A stretch of DNA of 64,000 bases. It comes from Shinella yambaruensis. Lineage in GTDB: Bacteria; Pseudomonadota; Alphaproteobacteria; Rhizobiales; Rhizobiaceae. How positions within the stretch are numbered: position 1 is the stretch's first letter; each line of letters starts with the position of its first letter. The notes under the pieces are model-generated. The model searched no databases and was not told the origin of the DNA. It saw nothing but the letters and a program-made list of their open reading frames with translations. Of this stretch, positions 56,180-64,000 are shown piece after piece. The stretch is from NCBI RefSeq assembly GCF_022899355.1, contig NZ_JALJCK010000006.1:186001-250000 (forward strand). Direction: 5' to 3'. The translations under genes and the position numbers were made by a program.

Positions 56180-56254
56180 TCAGAACGAGGGCTGCCTCGT
56201 TGCGTTCACCACAATTCCCATGCCCGAAGCCAAGACCGAAATCTCATTAGACAT
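56180..56254 (-). CDS. 24-residue microprotein between pgk and terminator
   Basis: The ATG at 56254 has an excellent ribosome site (AAGGAAGGTGAT, about 7 bases upstream), then 24 codons (MSNEISVLASGMGIVVNATR at the start, QPSF at the end) and TGA at 56180. It lies 76 bases after pgk on the same strand and before the terminator. No family is recognised. The quality of the ribosome site relative to its neighbours makes translation likely. Confidence 0.5.
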   Translation of the reverse strand: MSNEISVLASGMGIVVNATRQPSF

Positions 56255-56330
56255 TGGATCACCTTCCTTTCTCAACGTTGACGATAAGAGGAATGTAAGC
56301 GATCCGACGCCAAGCGCAAGGGTTCTGCCG

Positions 56331-57530
56331 TTATTTCTGCTGGTGCAGGACGTCGACGCCCGGCAGGGGCTTGCCTTCCATCCATTCCAGGAACGCGCCG
56401 CCGGCGGTCGAGACATAGGTGAAATCGTCGGCGACGCCGGCATGGTTGAGGGCGGCAACGGTATCGCCGCCGCCGGCGACGGAAACCAGCTTGCCTTCCT
56501 TGGTACGGGCAGCGGCGTGTTTGGCGGCGGAGACCGTCGCAGCGTCGAAGGGCGCGATCTCGAAGGCACCCAGCGGGCCGTTCCAGACGAGCGTCGCAGC
56601 GCGCGAGATCCAGGCATTGACCGCCTCGACCGTCTTCGGGCCGACATCGAGCATCATGGCATCGGCCGGGATGGCGTTGACGTCGACCACCTGGTTCTCG
56701 GCATTGGCCTTGAACTCGCGGGCGACGACGCCGTCTTCCGGCAGCACGATGGCGCAGGTGGCGGTCGCCGCCTCGATCATGATCTGCTTGGCGGTGTCTG
56801 CAAGATCATGCTCGCAGAGCGACTTGCCGACATTGGTGCCGCGGGCGGCGAGGAAGGTGTTCGCCATGCCGCCGCCGATGACCAGCGCGTCGACCTTCTT
56901 CACGAGGTTCATCAGGAGGTCGATCTTGGTGGAGACCTTCGCCCCGCCGACGATGGCGACGACCGGACGGGCCGGGTTGCCGAGGCCCTTCTCGAGGGCT
57001 TCCAGCTCGGCCTGCATGGTGCGGCCCGCATAGGCGGGCAGGAGGTGCGCCAGGCCCTCGGTGGAGGCATGGGCGCGGTGGGCGGCGGAGAAGGCGTCGT
57101 TGACGAAGATGTCGCCGTTTGCGGCCAGAGCGGCGGTGAAGTCCGGGTTGTTCTTCTCTTCGCCCTTGTGGAAGCGGGTGTTTTCCAGAAGCAGGACATC
57201 GCCGTTACCCATGGCGGCGATGGCGGCGGCGGCCGGCTCGCCGGTGCAATCGGCGGCAAAGCCGACCTTCCTGCCGAGGACGTCGTTGACGGCGGGCAGG
57301 ATCTGCTCCAGCGACATTTCAGTGACGACCTCACCCTTCGGGCGGCCGAAATGGGCGAGCAGGATGACCTTCGCGCCCTTTTCCGAGAGTTCGCGGATGG
57401 TCGGGGCGACGCGCTCGATGCGGGTCGCATCGGTGACCTTGCCGTCCTTGACCGGCACGTTGAGATCGACGCGGACGAGCACGCGCTTGCCGGCGATGTC
57501 GGTGAGGTTGTCGAGGGTCTTGAAGGTCAT
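56331..57530 (-). CDS. pgk: Phosphoglycerate kinase
   Basis: A 399-residue two-domain enzyme interconverting 1,3-bisphosphoglycerate plus ADP and 3-phosphoglycerate plus [16 protein letters not shown] at the N-terminus, [10 protein letters not shown], the ENTRF loop and [11 protein letters not shown] are present. It is the third enzyme of the tkt-gap-pgk central-carbon operon, separated from gap by a glycolipid-binding-like gene. Confidence 0.96.
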   Translation of the reverse strand: MTFKTLDNLTDIAGKRVLVRVDLNVPVKDGKVTDATRIERVAPTIRELSEKGAKVILLAHFGRPKGEVVTEMSLEQILPAVNDVLGRKVGFAADCTGEPAAAAIAAMGNGDVLLLENTRFHKGEEKNNPDFTAALAANGDIFVNDAFSAAHRAHASTEGLAHLLPAYAGRTMQAELEALEKGLGNPARPVVAIVGGAKVSTKIDLLMNLVKKVDALVIGGGMANTFLAARGTNVGKSLCEHDLADTAKQIMIEAATATCAIVLPEDGVVAREFKANAENQVVDVNAIPADAMMLDVGPKTVEAVNAWISRAATLVWNGPLGAFEIAPFDAATVSAAKHAAARTKEGKLVSVAGGGDTVAALNHAGVADDFTYVSTAGGAFLEWMEGKPLPGVDVLHQQK

Positions 57531-57546
57531 GAGGAGTGGGCTCCCG

Positions 57547-58110
57547 TCAAAGTCTTGTAAATAGGGTGGGGTAGTCGGTCACGAAGCCGTCGGCATCGAC
57601 CGGAAGCTCCGCGCTGAATGTGCGATCCGCCGCTTCATAGAGGTAACGGCTTGCCGGCGCGAGGCAGGTATAGTGCTGGCCGTCCACGAAGGGCATGAAC
57701 GTATCGAACGGGACGTAGACCATGGCCAGCGTCGTCTTCCCCTGTTCGACGGAAAGACCCAGCCGCCGGATCGGCAACGTGTTGGTGAAGGGCGAGCCGG
57801 CGAGATCGATGTCCATGCAGCCATCGAAGGCGGGAAGGGGTTTTCCGTCCTCTCCGCTCCAGCGGCCTTCGCCATCCGATGTCATCGCGATGCGCCGGCC
57901 GGCCATGTCTTCGACGAAGAAAGCGCGGACGCGCCAGGCGGTATCGAGATCGATGCGGTAGCGAACGCCGAAGGGCCGGTTGCCGTGGTCGCCGATCACG
58001 GTGCTTTCGGCCCGAAGGCCGCCATCGACGGCGCGCACGGTCAGGTGTTCCAGCCCCTCGCCCTCCAACGGACGCCAGCGGACCGTCTTGAGGACAAGGG
58101 GCGGGAACAT
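57547..58110 (-). CDS. Putative glycolipid-binding protein (DUF1089 family)
   Basis: A 187-residue protein of the family called putative glycolipid-binding: [16 protein letters not shown] near the N-terminus, [40 protein letters not shown] and VDGQHYTC. The biochemical function is unknown. The ATG at 58110 has AAGGACG upstream; the longer frame is an overlap with gap. It is 11 bases downstream of gap and 16 upstream of pgk, so it is inside a glycolytic operon. Confidence 0.82.
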   Translation of the reverse strand: MFPPLVLKTVRWRPLEGEGLEHLTVRAVDGGLRAESTVIGDHGNRPFGVRYRIDLDTAWRVRAFFVEDMAGRRIAMTSDGEGRWSGEDGKPLPAFDGCMDIDLAGSPFTNTLPIRRLGLSVEQGKTTLAMVYVPFDTFMPFVDGQHYTCLAPASRYLYEAADRTFSAELPVDADGFVTDYPTLFTRL

Positions 58111-58121
58111 GTTTGGCGTCC

Positions 58122-59123
58122 TTAGATCAGCTTGCCGAGGGCAACGGCCGTGTCGGACATGCGGTTCGAGAAGCCCCACTCGTTGTCGTACCAGGAAAGG
58201 ATGCGCACGAGGTTGCCGTCGAGGACCTTGGTCTGGTCGGCGGCGAAGTTCGAGGAGTGGCTGTCGTGGTTGAAGTCGATCGAGACCAGCGGGCCGGTGA
58301 CGTAGTCGAGGATGCCCTTCAGCTCGCCTTCGGCGGCTTCCTTGATGGCGGCATTGACTTCCTCGGCGGTGACGTTGCGCTTCGGCACGAACTTCAGGTC
58401 GACGACCGAGACGTTCGGGGTCGGCACGCGGATGGCCGAACCGTCGAGCTTGCCCTTCAGCTGCGGCAGCACGAGGCCGACGGCCTTGGCGGCGCCGGTG
58501 GAGGTCGGGATCATCGACAGGGCCGCCGCGCGGGCGCGGTAGAGGTCCTTGTGCATGGTGTCGAGGGTCGGCTGGTCACCCGTGTAGGAGTGGACCGTCG
58601 TCATGTAGCCCTTCTCGATGCCGAAGGCCTTGTCGAGCACGTAGGCGACCGGCGCGAGGCAGTTCGTCGTGCACGAGGCGTTGGAGATGACGCGGTCGTC
58701 CTTGGTCAACGTGTTGTGGTTGACGCCGTAGACGATGGTCTTGTCGGCATTGTCGCACGGGGCCGACACGATGACGCGCTTGGAGCCGTTGGCGAGATGC
58801 GCGCCGGCCTTTTCCTTCGTCGTGAACAGGCCGGTGCATTCCAGCGCGATATCGACGTCGCCCCAGGGCAGTTCCTTGGGGTCGCGGATGGCGGTGACGC
58901 GGATCGGGCCGCGGCCGACGTCGATCGTGTCGCCGGAAACGGTGACGGTGCCGGGGAACTTGCCGTGCACGGAATCGTAGCGAACGAGATGCGCGTTGGT
59001 CTCGACCGGGCCGAGATCGTTGACGGCGACGACCTCGATGTCGGTGCGGCCGGATTCGACGATCGCGCGCAGAACGTTGCGGCCGATGCGGCCAAAGCCG
59101 TTGATGGCAACTTTCACAGTCAT
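58122..59123 (-). CDS. gap: Glyceraldehyde-3-phosphate dehydrogenase
   Basis: A 333-residue NAD(P)-dependent enzyme of glycolysis and gluconeogenesis. Nucleotide-binding [14 protein letters not shown], catalytic Cys151 in NASCTTNC and His178 (TTVHSYTG) are present. Between tkt and the glycolipid-binding-like gene, all on the minus strand. Confidence 0.96.
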   Translation of the reverse strand: MTVKVAINGFGRIGRNVLRAIVESGRTDIEVVAVNDLGPVETNAHLVRYDSVHGKFPGTVTVSGDTIDVGRGPIRVTAIRDPKELPWGDVDIALECTGLFTTKEKAGAHLANGSKRVIVSAPCDNADKTIVYGVNHNTLTKDDRVISNASCTTNCLAPVAYVLDKAFGIEKGYMTTVHSYTGDQPTLDTMHKDLYRARAAALSMIPTSTGAAKAVGLVLPQLKGKLDGSAIRVPTPNVSVVDLKFVPKRNVTAEEVNAAIKEAAEGELKGILDYVTGPLVSIDFNHDSHSSNFAADQTKVLDGNLVRILSWYDNEWGFSNRMSDTAVALGKLI

Positions 59124-59188
59124 TTCGGGTTTCTCCCTATCAATAAACGTTTGGCGGGGCAGGGCGCGGCAGGCCGCGCCTTACGCAC

Positions 59189-61171
59189 TCAGGCGAGCTT
59201 GGCTTCCGCGGCGGCGACGACGGCCTCCGGCGTGATGCCGAAGTGCTTGTAGAGGTCCTTGTAGGGGCCGGACGCGCCGAAGGAGGACATGCCGATGAAC
59301 ACGCCGTCCGAGCCGATGAAGTGGTCCCAGCCCTGGCGGATGCCGGCCTCGACGGCGATCTTGACCGGCGAATTGCCGATGACCGCCTGCTGGTAGGCTT
59401 CCGGCTGCTCGGCGAAGAGCTCGACGCAGGGCACGGAGACGACACGGGTCGAAATGCCCTTGGCCGACAGCGCCTGCTGCGCCTTGACCGCAATCTCGAT
59501 TTCCGAGCCGGAGGCGAAGAGCGTCACCTGGGCATCGCTCGCCGAGACGAGATCATAGGCACCGCGGGCGCAAAGATTCTCTTCCTCGTATTCAAGGCGC
59601 ACCGGCATCAGGTTCTGCCGGGTCAGCGCGATGGCCGAGGGGCGGTTGTGGCTTTCCAGCGCCAGCTGCCAGCATTCCGCCGTTTCCGTGGCGTCGGCCG
59701 GGCGGAAGACGAGCAGGTTCGGGATGGCGCGCAGCGCCGCCATGTGCTCGACCGGCTGGTGCGTCGGGCCGTCTTCACCGAGGCCGATGGAATCGTGCGT
59801 CAGGACATGGATGACGCGGATGCCCATCAGCGCGGCGAGGCGGATCGACGGACGGCAATAGTCGGAGAAGATCAGGAAGCCGCCGGAATAGGGGATGAGA
59901 CCGCCATGCAGCGCCATGCCGTTCATCGCAGCCGCCATGCCGTGCTCGCGCACGCCGTAGTGGATGTAGCGGCCGGAGAAGTCCGTCGGGGTGATCGACT
60001 TGGTCTGGCTCGTCTTGGTGTTGTTCGAGCCGGTGAGGTCGGCCGAGCCGCCGATGGTTTCCTGCAGCACGCCGTTGATGACCTCAAGCGCGTCTTCGGA
60101 GGCCTTGCGGGTCGCCGGGTTCGGCTTGGTCTCGGCGAGTTTCTTCTTGTAGGCGGAGATGGCCGAATCGAGACCGCTTTCGAGGTCGCCGGCGAAGCGG
60201 CGGACGAACTGGGCCTTCTTCTCGGCTTCGGTCTTTTCGAGGCGCGATTCCCATTCCTTGTGGGCCTTGGCCGAGCGGAGGCCCGCGAGACGCCAGGCGT
60301 CGAGCACGTCGGAGGGCACGACGAAGGCTTCCGATTCCCAGTTCAGCGCCTTGCGGGTGGCGGCGATCTCTTCCGCGCCGAGCGGCGAACCGTGCACCTT
60401 GTGCGTGCCGGCCTTGTTCGGGGCGCCCCAGCCGATCGTCGTCTTGCAGGCGATCATGGTCGGCTTGTCGGACTTCTGCGCCACTTCGATCGCCGCGGCG
60501 ATCGCATCCGGATCATGGCCGTCGACGGCGATCGTGTTCCAGTTCGAGGCGCGGAAGCGGGCGTGCTGGTCGGTCGAGTCGGCGATCGAGATCGGGCCGT
60601 CGATGGAGATGTTGTTGTCGTCCCAGAACACGATCAGCTTGTTGAGCTTCAGGTGGCCGGCGAGTGAGATTGCTTCCTGGCTGATCCCCTCCATGAGGCA
60701 GCCGTCACCCGCGAGAACGTAGGTGTAGTGTTCGATGAGGTCGGAACCGAACTCGTCGCGCAGCTTGCGTTCGGCGAGCGCCATGCCGACGGCGTTGGCG
60801 ATGCCCTGGCCGAGCGGACCGGTGGTCGTCTCGATGCCGGCGGCATGGCCGTATTCCGGGTGGCCGGCGGTCCTGGCGCCGAGCTGGCGGAAGTTCTTGA
60901 TCTCGTCGATCGTGATGTCCTCGTAGCCCGTCAAGTACAGGAGCGAATAGAGGAGCATCGAGCCGTGGCCGGCCGACAGCACGAAGCGGTCGCGGTTCGG
61001 CCAGGACGGCGTCTTCGGATCGAAGGAGAGGAAGCGGGTGAAAAGAACCGTTGCGATGTCTGCTGCGCCCATGGGCAGGCCGGGGTGACCCGAGTTCGCC
61101 TTTTCCACGGCATCCATGGAAAGGAAGCGAATTGCGTTCGCCATCCGGTCGTGTTTTTCGCGAGAGATCAT
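59189..61171 (-). CDS. tkt: Transketolase
   Basis: A 660-residue thiamine-diphosphate enzyme transferring two-carbon units between pentose and triose phosphates. The diphosphate-binding motif [13 protein letters not shown], the [14 protein letters not shown] region and the [18 protein letters not shown] segment of the pyrimidine domain are present. The ATG at 61171 (MISREKHDR) matches the family start. First gene of the tkt-gap-pgk block; divergent to the DUF4164 gene, with a 330-base region holding no further gene. Confidence 0.95.
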   Translation of the reverse strand: MISREKHDRMANAIRFLSMDAVEKANSGHPGLPMGAADIATVLFTRFLSFDPKTPSWPNRDRFVLSAGHGSMLLYSLLYLTGYEDITIDEIKNFRQLGARTAGHPEYGHAAGIETTTGPLGQGIANAVGMALAERKLRDEFGSDLIEHYTYVLAGDGCLMEGISQEAISLAGHLKLNKLIVFWDDNNISIDGPISIADSTDQHARFRASNWNTIAVDGHDPDAIAAAIEVAQKSDKPTMIACKTTIGWGAPNKAGTHKVHGSPLGAEEIAATRKALNWESEAFVVPSDVLDAWRLAGLRSAKAHKEWESRLEKTEAEKKAQFVRRFAGDLESGLDSAISAYKKKLAETKPNPATRKASEDALEVINGVLQETIGGSADLTGSNNTKTSQTKSITPTDFSGRYIHYGVREHGMAAAMNGMALHGGLIPYSGGFLIFSDYCRPSIRLAALMGIRVIHVLTHDSIGLGEDGPTHQPVEHMAALRAIPNLLVFRPADATETAECWQLALESHNRPSAIALTRQNLMPVRLEYEEENLCARGAYDLVSASDAQVTLFASGSEIEIAVKAQQALSAKGISTRVVSVPCVELFAEQPEAYQQAVIGNSPVKIAVEAGIRQGWDHFIGSDGVFIGMSSFGASGPYKDLYKHFGITPEAVVAAAEAKLA

Positions 61172-61500
61172 GACTGTTCCGTATTCTTCGGGGTTCAGGG
61201 CCGCTGCCCTTTCGGGCATCGGTTAGGAAGCGGGGTGACACATAGCAGGTGCACCGTCGGAGTCAACGAATTCGGCGGTTTTTCCGGCCTTTGAAGGCCG
61301 ATTCCGCCGGCTTTTTTAGCGTTTTCGAAAGGGTGCGGGAGAGGGCTTGCGCTCCTTGCGGGAACGCTGATCCACAGGGGCTTTCCCGCGTGCACGGCCG
61401 CGCTGTTGACGCTCGGGCCCGCAGTTGAATACTGTCAACGCAAGAGAACCGGCGCTGGCGGCGGCGATTCGCGTTTTTTGAGAGTGCCGGTGAAGGCTTT

Positions 61501-61773
61501 ATGACGAACGGGGAAACAGTCAGGGCGGCGATCGAGGAGCTTCGCAGGGCGATACTCAGCCTCGACAATGCGCTCGACATGCGCTTCGACCGCGAGCGCG
61601 ACCATGGCGAGGTCGAAGGCGAGGTGCGTCGGGTGAATGCCGACCGCTCGCGGCTCGCCCAGGAGCTCGACCAGTCCGAATTCCGTGCAAATCGCCTGGA
61701 GGAGGTCAACCGCGAGGTCTCCCGGCGGCTCGTCACGGCCATGGAAACCATCCGGGCCGTGCTCGACCGCTAG
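61501..61773 (+). CDS. DUF4164 coiled-coil protein
   Basis: A 90-residue helical protein (heptads from about 10 to 85; LRRAILSLDNALDMRFDRER and ELDQSEFRANRLEEVNREVS). In Rhizobiales DUF4164 proteins occur directly upstream of zapA, as here with a 23-base gap. The function is unknown but a link with cell division is suggested by the position. Confidence 0.88.
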   Translation: MTNGETVRAAIEELRRAILSLDNALDMRFDRERDHGEVEGEVRRVNADRSRLAQELDQSEFRANRLEEVNREVSRRLVTAMETIRAVLDR

Positions 61774-61796
61774 TCCCCGCAATCAGGAAAATCCGC

Positions 61797-62168
61797 ATGG
61801 CACAGGTAACCGTACAGATCGATGGCAAGGCCTATCGCATGGCCTGCGAAGAGGGCCAGGAGGCGCATCTCGAAGAGCTCGCCTCCGGCTTCGATCAATA
61901 TGTTGGGCACCTGAAGAGCCAGTTCGGCGAGATCGGCGACCTGCGCCTGACCGTCATGGCCGGCATCATGGTCATGGACGAGCTCAACGACGTCAGGCGC
62001 CGGCTGACCAAGCTGGAGGCGGAGACCGAGGACCTGCGCAAGGGCCGCGAAGGCGTGATGAGCGAGGTTTCCCGCAACGAGGATGCGATCGCCCAGGCGC
62101 TCGGCGAGCTGACCAGCCAGATCCAGGGCATGGCGGCGAAACTGTCCGGCAAGCCGCCGGTCAACTGA
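61797..62168 (+). CDS. zapA: Cell-division protein ZapA
   Basis: A 123-residue ZapA that binds FtsZ and bundles its filaments at mid-cell. The N-terminal beta-hairpin VTVQIDGKAYRMACEEGQE is typical, followed by a coiled coil (about 65-115). Its neighbour downstream is the 6S RNA gene, an arrangement also seen in gammaproteobacteria (zapA-ssrS). Confidence 0.93.
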   Translation: MAQVTVQIDGKAYRMACEEGQEAHLEELASGFDQYVGHLKSQFGEIGDLRLTVMAGIMVMDELNDVRRRLTKLEAETEDLRKGREGVMSEVSRNEDAIAQALGELTSQIQGMAAKLSGKPPVN

Positions 62169-62206
62169 GCGGCAGAATTGCCACTGGCGAAGACGCCGGT
62201 TTGCGC

Positions 62207-62212
62207 CTATAT
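62207..62212 (+). promoter_or_regulatory. -10 box of the 6S RNA gene
   Basis: CTATAT matches the rhizobial -10 consensus; transcription would start at about 62219-62220, where the closing stem of the RNA begins. The -35 (CTGGCG at 62184-62189, 17-base spacer) is weak. Confidence 0.55.
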
Positions 62213-62219
62213 ATCGGAT

Positions 62220-62378
62220 GCGATCTGCGCTTCCCGACAGGAACCACAATCCCTGGGGCCATACTCGATCCAAAGGGAGCTGTCCCTGACCCGGCCCGTG
62301 GGCTTGGTCACACGGTGCCCACCTACGTTTGTAGGCACCCAGGATCGTAACTCTCCATCGGTCGTCGCGGATCGTGCT
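62220..62378 (+). ncRNA. ssrS: 6S RNA
   Basis: Position directly after zapA and size (~158 nt) fit 6S RNA, which binds the sigma-70 RNA polymerase. GCGATC (62220-62225) closes with GATCGT (62370-62375). Inside are a central bubble with CAATCCCTGGGGCC, CGATCC/GGATCG (about 62266-62348), GTGGGC/GCCCAC and the distal GGTGC-CTAC-GTTT-GTAG-GCACC hairpin. No ORF competes. The usual downstream neighbour, 5-formyltetrahydrofolate cyclo-ligase, is missing. Confidence 0.7.
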
Positions 62379-62381
62379 TGT

Positions 62382-62491
62382 TCTAAAGCATGTCGCGCAA
62401 AAGTGCGCAGCGGTTTTGCGGCAACGACATGCGAAAAAACAGGGAGCTAAAGCGCAAGGAGCGAATCTGAAAGATCGCGGCGCGCTTTAGA
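62382..62491. repeat. TCTAAAG-type rhizobial repeat, copy 3 (supplies stop codon of the next gene)
   Basis: A 110-bp element bounded by TCTAAAGC and GCTTTAGA, with GCATGTCG...CGACATGC and CGCGCAAAAGTGCGC hairpins and a central AAAACAGGGAGCTAAAGCGC. It follows the 6S RNA directly and contains the TAA (62487-62489) of the minus-strand gene. Confidence 0.85.
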
Positions 62492-62888
62492 TTGCCAGCC
62501 GTTCGATGCGCTTGAACACGCCCTGGATTGTGCGGCTTTTCCCCTGGATCGGCTCGATCCTCATCTTCATCAGAAGCTCGTCGTCCGTGTTCAGGCGCAT
62601 GCGGATGTTGAACGTCTTTCCGGAATAGGCCTTCCGCGTTCCCCGTTTCCAGAATCCGGCACCGCTTGCGGTGTCACGATCGCCGGTCTCCGCAAGCGCC
62701 GTCCAGTCGTTGTTGGCGATGATCTGGAGGGAGGCGCCGGTTTGGCGGATGGTGATGCGGCAGCTCGGGCATTCACCCGCATTCGAGGCGATCTGCTGCC
62801 ACTCGCCGTGGAAGGCGTCTTCGGCGGCCACAGGCGCGGCAAATCCCGATATGCAGAATAAGGCTGCCGCCACCAGAAAACGCCGCAT
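62487..62888 (-). CDS. Small secreted protein of unknown function
   Basis: A 133-residue protein with a signal peptide (about 1-22, ending VAA) and a mature domain of about 110 residues with a Cys pair C40-C43 (GECPSC), rich in beta strands. No family is recognised. The ATG at 62888 has AAAGGA upstream; the TTG six bases earlier is less likely. Its stop codon TAA lies inside a repeat element, so the C-terminus may have been trimmed or extended by the element. Confidence 0.75.
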   Translation of the reverse strand: MRRFLVAAALFCISGFAAPVAAEDAFHGEWQQIASNAGECPSCRITIRQTGASLQIIANNDWTALAETGDRDTASGAGFWKRGTRKAYSGKTFNIRMRLNTDDELLMKMRIEPIQGKSRTIQGVFKRIERLAI

Positions 62889-62986
62889 GCCCAAGTCCTT
62901 TCCTCGTCTCGCCTCGGTGTAATCTAGGCGTGTGACGGTGGCTTCGCGAGTCCCTCCAGGGTGTTTGTCGATCTATGGTTAAGGCA

Positions 62987-63014
62987 CAAAAGAAAGGCCG
63001 CCCCGAGGGCGGCC
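62987..63014 (-). terminator. Terminator after tal
   Basis: GGCCGCCC-TCG-GGGCGGCC stem followed by TTTCTTTTG on the minus strand. Confidence 0.9.
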
Positions 63015-63048
63015 TTCATGACGGAAGGGCAGTGCTTCTTGACAGGCC

Positions 63049-64000
63049 TCAAGCAGCCGCCTTCAGTTCCTTGTCGATCATGGCGCGCAGGCTCCCGAGG
63101 TCCTTGGCGAAGGCGCGGATGCCTTCGGAGAGCTTTTCGGTTGCCATGGCGTCTTCGTTCAGCATCCAGCGGAAGGCCTTCTCGTCGATCTTGATCGGCG
63201 AGACCCTGGCGACCTTTTCCGGCGAGAGCTTGCGCTCCAGCGTGCCTTCGGCGGCGTCGAGCTCTTCGAGCAGTGCCGGGCTGATCGTCAGGCGGTCGCA
63301 GCCGGCAAGGGCTTCGATCTCGCCGGTGTTGCGGAAGGAGGCGCCCATGACGATCGTGTCGATGCCGTTCGACTTGTAGTAGTCGTAGATGGCGCGGACG
63401 GAGAGCACGCCCGGATCCTCTTCCGCCGTGAAGGTCTTGCCGCTGGCCTTGACGTGCCAGTCGAGGATGCGGCCGACGAAGGGCGAGATGAGGAAGACGC
63501 CGGCATCGGAGCAGGCGATGGCCTGGGCCTTGTTGAAGAGCAGCGTCAGGTTGCAGTCGATGCCGTCCTTCTGTAGGACTTCCGCGGCGCGGATGCCTTC
63601 CCAGGTGGAGGCGAGCTTGATGAGGATGCGGTCGCGGGTGATGCCGCGCGCCTCATAGGCCTTGATGATCTCGCGGCCCTTGGCGATGGAGGCTTCGGTG
63701 TCGAAGGAGAGGTCGGCGTCGACTTCGGTCGAGACGCGGCCGGGCACGAGTTCGGCAAGCGCCGCGCCGACGGAGATGGCAAGGCGGTCGGCCACGGCCG
63801 AGACGACGCCCTCGCGGTTGCCGCCCTGCGACTGGCCCCAGCGGATGGCTTCCGTGACGGTGTCGGCGAACATCGGCGTGCCGAGTGCCTTCAGGACGAT
63901 CGTGGGGTTGGTGGTGCAATCGACCGGCTTCAGGCGGCGCACGGCTTCGATGTCGCCGGTGTCTGCCACGACGGTCGTCATCGCACGAAGTTGTTCAAGC
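63049..64000 (-). CDS. tal: Transaldolase, 5' end cut by window edge
   Basis: A TalB-type enzyme of the pentose-phosphate pathway that transfers a dihydroxyacetone unit between sugar phosphates. Codons before the in-frame ATG at 63981 read LEQLRA, which is the normal N-terminus of transaldolase ([20 protein letters not shown]), so the true start lies beyond 64000. Conserved features are [16 protein letters not shown], the Schiff-base Lys in [11 protein letters not shown], and [17 protein letters not shown]. Length is about 317 residues so far, matching the family. Minus strand, with its own terminator. Confidence 0.94.
   Translation of the reverse strand, partial: LEQLRAMTTVVADTGDIEAVRRLKPVDCTTNPTIVLKALGTPMFADTVTEAIRWGQSQGGNREGVVSAVADRLAISVGAALAELVPGRVSTEVDADLSFDTEASIAKGREIIKAYEARGITRDRILIKLASTWEGIRAAEVLQKDGIDCNLTLLFNKAQAIACSDAGVFLISPFVGRILDWHVKASGKTFTAEEDPGVLSVRAIYDYYKSNGIDTIVMGASFRNTGEIEALAGCDRLTISPALLEELDAAEGTLERKLSPEKVARVSPIKIDEKAFRWMLNEDAMATEKLSEGIRAFAKDLGSLRAMIDKELKAAA

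Noticed and set aside
62978-62986. CtrA-like half site (ATGGTTAAG) near the tal terminator
   Set aside because: Single half site downstream of a gene; no second half and no promoter.

Overview
The window is GC-rich chromosomal DNA from an alphaproteobacterium, almost certainly a member of the Rhizobiaceae (Rhizobium, Ensifer, Shinella or Agrobacterium-like). The evidence is the gene set (homospermidine synthase, an Omp10-like lipoprotein, RcdA, GapR, DUF1036, DUF1192, DUF1244 and DUF4164 proteins), the zinc-free L36 and L31 ribosomal proteins, two full CtrA boxes (TTAA-N7-TTAA), and several families of palindromic intergenic repeats typical of rhizobial chromosomes. I see no prophage, insertion sequence, CRISPR array, tRNA or rRNA. 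This is core-genome housekeeping DNA.

Layout. 1-2.3 kb: partial hydrolase, a heat-shock protein gene with an RpoH promoter and a ROSE-like RNA thermometer, and threonine aldolase. 2.5-9.3 kb: gltB and gltD (glutamate synthase), with a strongly structured leader before gltB. 9.3-13.1 kb: a small RTX-type calcium-binding protein, two PepSY proteins and a two-component system. 13.1-19.4 kb: cell-envelope genes (degenerate SGNH protein, lytic transglycosylase, galU, outer-membrane barrel protein, kdsD). 19.5-25 kb: NfeD and paraslipin, hemH, a 5'-nucleotidase with LysM, and an Omp10-like lipoprotein. 25-31.5 kb: homospermidine synthase, a DUF3445 protein, pabC-like and pabB genes, and pepF. 31.6-38.9 kb: an NtrC-type regulator, a DUF882 protein, gapR, a DUF1244 protein, an N-formylglutamate amidohydrolase, and DUF1036-pyk. 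39-46.5 kb: hydrolase, TPR protein, rpmJ, purEK, two YdcH-like proteins, an ArsR regulator, a TauE exporter, a ThiE-like enzyme and a Sel1 protein. 46.6-52.6 kb: suhB, a MotA/MotB-like pair, an orphan Bug protein and an ABC exporter. 52.7-56 kb: rpmE, rcdA, DUF1192-MFS and a small membrane protein. 56.1-64 kb: the central-carbon block tkt-gap-pgk with DUF4164, zapA, 6S RNA and tal.

How the genes work together. GltBD assimilates ammonia. Tkt, Gap, Pgk, Pyk and Tal form the pentose-phosphate and lower glycolytic core. KdsD and GalU feed LPS and exopolysaccharide precursors. RcdA, GapR, ZapA and the two CtrA boxes belong to the CtrA cell-cycle circuit.

The most interesting non-coding signals are these: a candidate ~100-nt small RNA next to rcdA whose promoter carries a perfect CtrA box; a 158-bp palindromic element sitting in frame inside the pabC-like gene; a repeat family whose terminus supplies the TAA stop codon of three different genes in the same phase; a six-hairpin gltB leader; a perfect 22-bp palindrome upstream of DUF1036-pyk; and a 24-codon microgene between pgk and a terminator. 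All were found by eye, and none has been tested by folding, alignment or search.
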